A stretch of 12,107 nt of DNA, taken from Sphingomonadaceae bacterium (GTDB lineage: Bacteria > Pseudomonadota > Alphaproteobacteria > Sphingomonadales > Sphingomonadaceae). The DNA lies in assembly GCA_013821585.1 (NCBI GenBank), contig JACDGO010000032.1, forward strand, positions 1 through 12,107, given 5' to 3'. The notes below the pieces were generated by a model, which had not been told where the DNA came from, made no database searches, and saw nothing but the letters and a program-made list of their open reading frames with translations. Numbering within the stretch: the stretch's first letter is position 1; each line of letters opens with the position of its first letter. Shown one piece after another: positions 7,030 to 12,107 of this stretch. The translations under genes were made by a program, and so were the position numbers.

Positions 7030-8205
7030 TTACGACTCCTGCTTCTGCGGCATCCGGGCCGATGTAAATGTTCCGTCGACGAGCTCGGCGGGCGGAAGGT
7101 TGGCGAGCAGCCGGGCAATTAGCTTGCCGTTGCCGTTCAGTGGGTCGTCGCAGGCGCTCAATGTCATGTCGGCGTCAGTCCTCGCCTGGCGGGCGAGCCG
7201 GTCGAGCGTGACGACGCGCGCGTCGTCGAGCGCGAGATGGGGCATCATGCTGGCTGGCACGGGACGGTTGGGGAAACGGACGACCGAGACTGAGCGACCG
7301 CACTCGACGAAGGCCTTGGCGAAGAAGCGCGCCATGTTGTCGTAGGCGAACTCCTGCGCCGCGATGCTCAGCGGACCCACGTCCGCGCCCAGGCGCCAGC
7401 CGGGCAGCGAGCGGTGAACCCCCTCAGCGGTGACGTGCTCCCCCTCAGGGCGCGGACACGTGCCCAGGGAGAAGATCTCGATCGGTTGTCCCGGAGCGGC
7501 GTTGGCCAACGCGTCGGCGAAGCCGACCATGACGGGATTGTTCGCCCAGAGGCCGCCGTCGGCGAAAACCTCGCAGGGTCCAACGGATCCGCCGACCGTT
7601 ATCGCCGCGAGCGAACGGTAGATCGGCGCCGCGCTCGAGGCGAGGCAAACGTCGGCCAGACGCTGCCCATCGTCGCGGACCCCGCTCGTGCGCGTCTTCT
7701 TAAAGACGTAGGCGTGATGCGTACTCATCTTGACGGTGGGCACCACGAGCGAGATGCCGCGCGTGCAGTAAACGTCGGCCATCGTGGCGTCGCCCAGCAC
7801 GGCTGACAACGCAGCGCGAAGCGCGGCGTCCCCGCGCCGCACGTAACGCCCGCCGGTGAACGCCCTGAACACCACGCTTGCAAGCCCGGTGATCCGGTGC
7901 GGGAAGATGTCACTCCCGTGACGTCGATACAGGTCGACGACCTCGCGCAAGGGCTTGCCCATTGCGACCGCGCACGCGACGATCGCGCCCGTGCTCGTCC
8001 CCGCGATCAGGTCGAAGCCGGCACCGAGGTCGAGCAGCGGGACGCCGCGTCGCCGCGCAGCTTGTTCGACCAAGTCGTTGAGGAATGAAGCGGTGTATAA
8101 GCCCCGCATGCCACCGCCATCGAGACTAAGGACACGGAAGGGCCGGACGGGCGGCGTGCTGTCCCCACAAAGTTCAGGAAGAGATTGTCGCGAGTCGTTC
8201 CACAT
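7030..8205 (-). CDS. capV: CapV: patatin-like phospholipase effector of CBASS
   Basis: This 391-residue enzyme is expected to hydrolyse membrane phospholipids when it binds the cyclic dinucleotide, causing abortive infection. The patatin signature is complete: oxyanion-hole loop LDGGGMRG (from residue 28), nucleophile elbow GTSTG with Ser71, and the dyad aspartate Asp216 in FADGGLWANNP. The fold runs to about residue 330. The C-terminal helices (SIAAQEFAYDNMARFFAKAF and after) are the kind of region that in CapV takes part in ligand sensing. There is no signal peptide, as expected for a cytosolic enzyme. It is the first gene of the operon and is followed after 2 nt by the synthase, so effector and activator are co-expressed. 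The ATG lacks a Shine-Dalgarno, which may mean a leaderless transcript. Confidence 0.92.
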   Translation of the reverse strand: MWNDSRQSLPELCGDSTPPVRPFRVLSLDGGGMRGLYTASFLNDLVEQAARRRGVPLLDLGAGFDLIAGTSTGAIVACAVAMGKPLREVVDLYRRHGSDIFPHRITGLASVVFRAFTGGRYVRRGDAALRAALSAVLGDATMADVYCTRGISLVVPTVKMSTHHAYVFKKTRTSGVRDDGQRLADVCLASSAAPIYRSLAAITVGGSVGPCEVFADGGLWANNPVMVGFADALANAAPGQPIEIFSLGTCPRPEGEHVTAEGVHRSLPGWRLGADVGPLSIAAQEFAYDNMARFFAKAFVECGRSVSVVRFPNRPVPASMMPHLALDDARVVTLDRLARQARTDADMTLSACDDPLNGNGKLIARLLANLPPAELVDGTFTSARMPQKQES

Positions 8206-8226
8206 GCGATAGGCAGTAGCATCAGG

Positions 8227-8236
8227 CGGCTAGCCG
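8227..8236. promoter_or_regulatory. Perfect palindrome CGGCTAGCCG, candidate CapW operator
   Basis: CGGCTAGCCG is its own reverse complement. It sits in the spacer of the putative CBASS promoter and touches its -35 box, the usual place for a repressor site. Binding by the adjacent CapW-like dimer is inferred from position and symmetry only. Confidence 0.4.
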
Positions 8237-8250
8237 GGCAACTAAGTATG

Positions 8251-8254
8251 AGGG
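8251..8254 (+). promoter_or_regulatory. Shine-Dalgarno of the WYL regulator
   Basis: AGGG within GAGGGTGG lies 7 nt before GTG 8262. This spacing supports GTG over the TTG one codon earlier. Confidence 0.5.
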
Positions 8255-8261
8255 TGGATTG

Positions 8262-9203
8262 GTGAACGAGGAAAGCAACCAGCTAAGTCCTGAGGCTTCG
8301 ACCGAGAGCGATACGCCTCGCTGGACGGTGCTTAGGCGGCTCGAGTTCATAGAATTCCGGCTTTTTTGGACCGGCCGGGTGCAGCGTTCAGACCTTAGAG
8401 CTGTCTTCGGGATTTCGGCTCCGCAGGCCACGAACGACTTCGCGACCTACCAAGAGAGGGCTCCTGGCAACGCAGTTTACGATTCCACCCGCAAGGCGTA
8501 CGTACGGGGCGAACGTTTCGAGCCGACGCTGATAGGCGCAAGCATCGATCGCTACCTGCTCCAGGTCACTGCGTTGCGGCGGGGCTGGTTGCGTCCCGAG
8601 GACACGTGGTTCGACACCGTGCCGCCCGTTGAGGTCGTCGCCCTCGATCGACAAAGGACGCAACCCGCGGTGCTGGCCGGCATCCTCGACGCGATCCGCG
8701 AGCAGCAGCAGATCGAAGTCGAATACTCGTCGATGACCGGCTCGCCGGCGACGCGCAGGCTGATCTCGCCGCACGCGATGGCGACGGCGACCGAGCGCTG
8801 GTATGTGCGAGCCTACTCAGCCGAGCACCAGGACTTCCGCGACTACGCGCTCGGGCGGATTGCCAAGGTGAAGGCTGCAGGCCAGCGCGCGGCGGACCCG
8901 GCGAACGATCTCGAATGGAACTACACGATCGACCTCATTCTCGAGCCAAACCCCGGGCTGAACGACGATCGGCAGCGTGCCCAGCGGCTCGAGCATAGCA
9001 TGGATGACGGCACCCTCCGCGTGCCCTGCCGCCTGAGCCTGGCCTTCTACCTAATCGCCGAGCACAAGCTCGACGTCCCAAACGGCGCACTTCAGCCGGT
9101 GCAGCAGCCGCTCGTGCTGCGAAACTTGACGGAAGTCCTGCAGGAGCGGGAGGTCGCGCGGCGACTGTCGAAGCAGGCACTGAAACGGGCAGCGGCGGGG
9201 TGA
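8262..9203 (+). CDS. capW: CapW/BrxR-type WYL-domain transcriptional regulator of the CBASS operon
   Basis: This 313-residue regulator is divergent from the CBASS operon. The N-terminal ~90 residues form a winged helix-turn-helix (RVQRSDLRAVFGISAPQATN as the HTH core, followed by a wing with DSTRKAYVRG). Next is a WYL domain whose signature here reads RWYVRAY (WYV at 180-182), preceded by IEVEYSSMTG and followed by FRDYALGRI. The C-terminal ~90 residues fit the WCX extension. This order matches CapW and BrxR, known dimeric repressors of CBASS and BREX that are thought to respond to a nucleic-acid or nucleotide signal during infection. The GTG at 8262 is preferred because AGGG (8251-8254) lies 7 nt upstream; a TTG at 8259 is the longer alternative. 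The nucleotidyltransferase gene follows after 19 nt and is probably co-transcribed. Confidence 0.88.
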   Translation: MNEESNQLSPEASTESDTPRWTVLRRLEFIEFRLFWTGRVQRSDLRAVFGISAPQATNDFATYQERAPGNAVYDSTRKAYVRGERFEPTLIGASIDRYLLQVTALRRGWLRPEDTWFDTVPPVEVVALDRQRTQPAVLAGILDAIREQQQIEVEYSSMTGSPATRRLISPHAMATATERWYVRAYSAEHQDFRDYALGRIAKVKAAGQRAADPANDLEWNYTIDLILEPNPGLNDDRQRAQRLEHSMDDGTLRVPCRLSLAFYLIAEHKLDVPNGALQPVQQPLVLRNLTEVLQEREVARRLSKQALKRAAAG

Positions 9204-9222
9204 GCAACGTCGGCTCTGCCCG

Positions 9223-9900
9223 ATGACGACACGCGCGCTGGCGATCTTTGGCAGCCGGGCCCGCGGCGACGCACGGCCGGACTCGGACGTCGACCTGCTG
9301 GCGCTCACCGACGAGGACGAGGTGGTGACGCGACGCGACGGCGTCGTCACGCTATACATGTATCCGGCGGTTAAGATGATCTCAGACTCGCGAGGTGGCG
9401 ACCTTTTCGCAGGGCATATCGCACTCGAAGCGAAGGCGCTGCACGACCCGGGCGGGCTGCTTGTTCAGATTAAGGAGGCGTTCGAACCAAGGAGATCATA
9501 CGCGCACGAGGTTTCACAAGCGGCGGACCTGGGCTGGTTCCTGACTGACCACGCCAAAGCAATATTCGCGCCGCTGGCGGCACGACGAATGGCGTGGAGC
9601 GTCCGAACCATACTGATTGCAGAGTCGGCGGAGCGAGGGAGGCCGGTGTTCGCGCCTGACGAACTCGCCAAAAGCTCGGGATCGGATGCGGCCAGCACGT
9701 TGCTCGCTGCAAAGGACGCGAGCCGCCTCGACGAGCGGGCTGGCAATTGGATGGGGGCATTCCTGCTTGGTCGACGAGCGAAGAACCCACTGCCCAATGG
9801 GGACGCGGAGCAATTCCTCGAATATTTCCGCGCGACCGGGAACGCAGTCGGCGTTGCCACGGCGACGTCGAAAAGAACGGCGGACGGTTACGGTGCTTAG
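9223..9900 (+). CDS. Nucleotidyltransferase-fold (MNT-like) protein of unknown role, linked to capW
   Basis: This 225-residue protein opens with a polymerase-beta-type nucleotidyltransferase core: GSRARG at 10-15 and SDVDLL with Asp22 and Asp24. The third carboxylate expected on the following strand is not apparent; that position reads GVVTLYMYP. A conserved-looking GGDLFAGHIALEAKALHDPGG follows. The C-terminal ~130 residues are helical (LGWFLTDHAKAI, RRMAWSVRTILIAE), where a HEPN-like or substrate-binding helical domain could lie, but I see no HEPN RNase motif and no separate HEPN partner gene. The last ~15 residues look disordered. It is 19 nt downstream of capW, so it probably belongs to that transcript. 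It could be an antitoxin-like AMPylase, an antibiotic-type nucleotidyltransferase relative or a defence accessory; I cannot choose. There is no visible Shine-Dalgarno. Confidence 0.7.
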   Translation: MTTRALAIFGSRARGDARPDSDVDLLALTDEDEVVTRRDGVVTLYMYPAVKMISDSRGGDLFAGHIALEAKALHDPGGLLVQIKEAFEPRRSYAHEVSQAADLGWFLTDHAKAIFAPLAARRMAWSVRTILIAESAERGRPVFAPDELAKSSGSDAASTLLAAKDASRLDERAGNWMGAFLLGRRAKNPLPNGDAEQFLEYFRATGNAVGVATATSKRTADGYGA

Positions 9901-9968
9901 TCCGCGCTCTTGGCGCAGTTGTAATCGATCGTCGAGCCTGCACCTCGTTACGATGAGAAGCCCACAGG

Positions 9969-10011
9969 GTTCAGGGGGCGCTCGCGTTGCCGTCTTTAGG
10001 TGCCCCTGAAC
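9969..10011. repeat. Perfect 9-bp inverted repeat in the convergent gap
   Basis: GTTCAGGGG (9969-9977) and CCCCTGAAC (10003-10011) are exact reverse complements separated by 25 bp. They lie between the stop of the nucleotidyltransferase gene (9900) and that of the recombinase (10095), which converge. A weaker hairpin (AGTCCGA with TCCGACT, 10014-10031, one mismatch) follows. Neither has a T-run. They may be a bidirectional terminator, a protein-binding site or the footprint of a mobile element. No gene is seen in 9901-10094. Confidence 0.35.
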
Positions 10012-10094
10012 AAAGTCCGAAATCTCCGACTGGCGCCCCGAAGCGGCCATACCGCTTTCCACCAATGTTAGCGATAACGAAAGTGCGCAACGGG

Positions 10095-11339
10095 CTACTC
10101 TAGTTTTGCCATCAGTCGACCTGCGGCACCCTGCTCCGCCGCCAAATTCCGATTGTACGCAAGCGGCATGCGGGGCGACTTCCATCGCAACGCATCCATG
10201 ATCCCGGCCAAGTCCTCGCCACTCGCGAACAGATCCTGGTTGAGCCCAACCCGGGTCGAATGCGCACTGATCCCCTTGAGCAACCGCGCCAGATCGTCCG
10301 TCGTCAAATCGGCCAGAGCGCCACAGTCGAACGCCCGCTGGATCATCGATCGATAGATGGGACCGACCGACGCGGGATGGAGAGCCCCCTCCCCCACATC
10401 ATGTTCGACCCGTGCAGGCACTGCGGGCTTCGACAGCGTCTTGCGCAGATCCCAAGTCTCGCGATCCGAGATGCTGTCGATCTTGCGTCCACGTACCGCG
10501 GCTTTCGCCTTATAGCGCCGCACGTTCACGCGGCGGAACACTGGCCCACCTTCGATGCCTGCGGCCTCTGTCCAGGCTGCGATTGCGCAAACCGTGCGCG
10601 GGCTCAGATAGGCGGTAGCCCCCTCCCCCTCCTGGTCGCCCTTGCTGCGCAGAATGGTCAGTAGGCGCGCGTCGGGATCGATTGCTTCGATGATATGCTC
10701 CATGTCGATCGCCACCAATTCGGATGCGCGCAGCCCGGTGTCATAGCCCGCTGACAGCAGCGCGCGGTCGCGCAAGCCCGGCAGATCGTCTGGGCAGCTT
10801 TCGAGGAGCGCCCGGACATTGAGCCCCCGGGGTGCGTCGCGCTCGACATTGCGGACGGGTCCCTTGAATCGCAGCGGTCGCGCCTGCTTCTGAGCGGTGC
10901 CGAGATGACGACGGATCGCCTGCAGCCGCAGCTTCACCAGCGAGGCCGGCGTCGGATCCTTGAGCTCGAGCAGTTGGTGGATCTTGGCGATCGATGCCTT
11001 GTAGCGCCCTAGCGAGGCGGCCTTGCTCCCCTGCCCCGCCCGCGCATCCATATAATCGGCAACCACTTCCGGCGTCGCCGGCAGCGCGATCCGCTTGTGG
11101 CGCCGGCACCACAGGTCGAATGCCTCGAGATCAGACTTGAGCGCGCGGATGCTGTGGGGTGACGACGCGGCCTGGTAGGCGGCGATCAGCGCCTCGTTGA
11201 CGATGATGCGCACGTCGGCGCGCATCTTCACCACCGCCCAGGACAGATCGTCTGCCAGCGCTGCTGATGCCGACGCCAGGTTCTCCGCCGCAATCAAGGC
11301 GTTTTCATTAAAGGGCGCGGCGTGATCCATCGGCGCCAA
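10095..11339 (-). CDS. Cre-like tyrosine site-specific recombinase
   Basis: This 414-residue recombinase cuts and rejoins DNA at a paired site. An N-terminal helical core-binding domain (about 45-150, with FDLWCRRHK and VVADYMDARAGQGSKAASLG) precedes the catalytic domain. Catalytic residues are Arg204 in GLRASEL, Lys233 in RSKGDQ, His360 and Arg363 in HSTRVG, Trp386 in RWKSP, and nucleophile Tyr395 in AYNRNL. The C-terminal part closely follows phage P1 Cre: HSxRVG...DLFASG...I...RW...YNRNL...E.GA..RL against Cre's HSARVG...YIRNLDSETGAMVRLL. It is ~70 residues longer than Cre (343 aa), partly through extra sequence around 270-325. Start: TTG 11339 has AAGGTG 7 nt upstream, while ATG 11330 would be 16 nt away. 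Likely jobs are plasmid multimer resolution or element integration. Confidence 0.9.
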   Translation of the reverse strand: MAPMDHAAPFNENALIAAENLASASAALADDLSWAVVKMRADVRIIVNEALIAAYQAASSPHSIRALKSDLEAFDLWCRRHKRIALPATPEVVADYMDARAGQGSKAASLGRYKASIAKIHQLLELKDPTPASLVKLRLQAIRRHLGTAQKQARPLRFKGPVRNVERDAPRGLNVRALLESCPDDLPGLRDRALLSAGYDTGLRASELVAIDMEHIIEAIDPDARLLTILRSKGDQEGEGATAYLSPRTVCAIAAWTEAAGIEGGPVFRRVNVRRYKAKAAVRGRKIDSISDRETWDLRKTLSKPAVPARVEHDVGEGALHPASVGPIYRSMIQRAFDCGALADLTTDDLARLLKGISAHSTRVGLNQDLFASGEDLAGIMDALRWKSPRMPLAYNRNLAAEQGAAGRLMAKLE

Positions 11340-11346
11340 GCTTACG

Positions 11347-11352
11347 CACCTT
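11347..11352 (-). promoter_or_regulatory. Shine-Dalgarno supporting a TTG start of the recombinase
   Basis: On the minus strand AAGGTG lies exactly 7 nt before the TTG at 11339 but 16 nt before the ATG at 11330. Spacing therefore argues for the rare TTG start. Confidence 0.45.
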
Positions 11353-11373
11353 ATAAAGAGACGTCAATTGTGC

Positions 11374-11401
11374 ACACGTGATAAGTGCAATTATCACATG
11401 T
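11374..11401. other. Candidate recombination (dif/lox-like) site: 11-6-11 inverted repeat
   Basis: The left arm ACACGTGATAA (11374-11384) and the right arm TTATCACATGT (11391-11401) match at 10 of 11 positions as inverted repeats around a 6-bp spacer, GTGCAA. The 11-6-11 layout with arms ending ATAA and beginning TTAT is that of XerCD dif sites. Read as 13-8-13, the arms still match at 10 of 13, as in loxP. It lies 35 bp before the Cre-like recombinase gene and upstream of the divergent partial gene. The crossover role is an inference; a dimeric repressor operator for both genes is the alternative. Confidence 0.45.
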
Positions 11402-11474
11402 CCTTATTTAAGTGGCAGCAGACAGAGAAACCAACAGTGGAGTTTGGTTTCCATTCCTGCCATCACGTCCTACC

Positions 11475-12107
11475 GTGAGCCATCCCAAAACCCCTCATCT
11501 CGCCGATACAATGCTGGTGCTCGGCCGCCTCGATGGCCGCCTGCAAAATAGCGCATGCACAGACATTTACCTCGCACGATCGCGCCTCGACGGCGCCGCC
11601 CAGATCGCCGGGCTTGCCGGCGTGCCCATCCGCCTCGAAGACGTGCAGGACTGGATCGCGGGGCGCAGCCCCCCTCCCCGCGCTTCCGAGGGTCTGAACG
11701 ACCCCATATCGGTCGCGGCCGTGTTCCACATCGCCATCAGTCGCGACGAGGATATCCGCGATCCCATCGCCCGTGCCTCGCTCAATATGCTCCGCACGGT
11801 GCTCGACGATCGCGCTGAAGCTGAAACATACGGCAGCGGCGATCTGGCTTATTTTGGACCGCTATGGCGACAGGTGCACGAGGCGGCCGATACCCCCTTC
11901 CCCCGCTGCGATCTTCACAGCATAGCGGAACGCGTTTTTGAGATCGCCGACCTCACCAAGCATCAGGCGCCGGATAATGCCGGCATTGTCAGCATCGACG
12001 GACGGACAATGGCTTTGCCGCCCCGCTCACGCGATCGAAACTGGCTGATCGCGACGATCATGCCCCGGCTGCTCTACCGGTCTGGAATGACGCTAAGGGT
12101 CATACCC
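11475..12107 (+). CDS. Partial uncharacterised, probably plasmid-associated protein (runs off right edge)
   Basis: A frame of 211 codons is open from GTG 11475 to the window end with no stop. The protein has LVLGRLDGRL near residue 15, a compact helical stretch (YLARSRLDGAAQIAGLAGVP, then LEDVQDWIAGRSPPPR), GLNDPISVAAVFHIAISRDE, and YFGPLWRQVHEAADTPFP further on. The general look recalls uncharacterised plasmid proteins of alphaproteobacteria such as the DUF1612/RHE_PE00001 group, but I am not sure of that family. It is divergent from the recombinase and shares its 135-bp control region. The start is unsettled: GTG 11412 lies upstream in the same frame and ATG 11511 downstream, and none has a strong Shine-Dalgarno. 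The missing 3' part would hold any DNA-binding domain. Confidence 0.6.
   Translation, partial: MSHPKTPHLADTMLVLGRLDGRLQNSACTDIYLARSRLDGAAQIAGLAGVPIRLEDVQDWIAGRSPPPRASEGLNDPISVAAVFHIAISRDEDIRDPIARASLNMLRTVLDDRAEAETYGSGDLAYFGPLWRQVHEAADTPFPRCDLHSIAERVFEIADLTKHQAPDNAGIVSIDGRTMALPPRSRDRNWLIATIMPRLLYRSGMTLRVIP

Larger units (their letters stand above)
8206..8261. promoter_or_regulatory. Divergent promoter region between capV and the WYL regulator
   Basis: This 56-bp gap must hold control elements for the CBASS operon and possibly for the regulator. On the minus strand TTGCCC (8241-8236) and TACTGC (8218-8213) are separated by 17 bp, a weak but correctly spaced -35/-10 pair. Transcription from it would start almost at the capV ATG, which fits the missing Shine-Dalgarno. 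I see no good promoter for the regulator in this gap. Confidence 0.4.

Noticed and set aside
9223..9900. Complete HEPN-MNT toxin-antitoxin pair
   Set aside because: Only the nucleotidyltransferase-like member is present. No neighbouring ORF carries a HEPN RNase motif.
11368..11396. Promoter TTGTGC-17-TTATCA for the right-edge gene
   Set aside because: The spacing is right but the -10 box is poor, and the bases are better explained by the inverted repeat.
1..12107. CRISPR array, insertion sequence or rRNA
   Set aside because: No regularly spaced direct repeats, no transposase-like frame and no rRNA-like conserved blocks were seen on either strand.

Overview
The window reads as GC-rich alphaproteobacterial DNA, most likely from a sphingomonad or a close relative. 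That assignment rests on codon bias, weak or missing Shine-Dalgarno sites, GTG/TTG starts and the style of the proteins. It is an accessory region, with no housekeeping genes, no rRNA or tRNA and no insertion sequence that I can recognise. The recombinase and the gene at the right edge suggest a plasmid or an integrated element.

Layout from left to right: (1) Positions 1-354, minus: the 5' part of a gene that runs off the left edge and resembles the N-terminus of AddB/RecB-like PD-(D/E)XK nuclease (inactivated helicase) proteins. (2) 355-616: non-coding, with clustered inverted repeats. (3) 617-3613, minus: a single-chain Eco57I/type IIG-like restriction-modification enzyme, with an N-terminal PD-(D/E)XK-like motif, an N6-adenine methylase core (NPPW) and a C-terminal specificity region. 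(4) 3676-3966, plus: a small conserved-looking hypothetical gene. (5) 4159-8205, minus: a compact three-gene CBASS operon, capV (patatin phospholipase), then a DncV-like CD-NTase, then cap2 (E2-E1 fusion). No cap3 is visible. (6) 8262-9203, plus: a divergent WYL-domain regulator of the CapW/BrxR type. (7) 9223-9900, plus: a GSxARG nucleotidyltransferase-fold protein 19 nt downstream. (8) 10095-11339, minus: a Cre-like tyrosine recombinase. (9) 11374-11401: a near-perfect 11-6-11 inverted repeat in front of the recombinase, with the geometry of a dif/lox-type crossover site. (10) 11475 to the right edge, plus: a divergent partial gene of a type I associate tentatively with plasmids.

Expected joint function of the core: phage infection activates the CD-NTase to make a cyclic dinucleotide, probably cGAMP-like. 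That molecule switches on CapV, which degrades membrane phospholipids. Cap2 primes the CD-NTase by conjugating its C-terminal tail to targets, and CapW represses the operon from the 56-bp divergent intergenic region. The restriction-modification-like gene and the nuclease fragment to the left form a second defence block, so the window is a defence island next to a recombination module. The least explained parts are the CapW-linked nucleotidyltransferase, the missing cap3 and the palindromic site by the recombinase.
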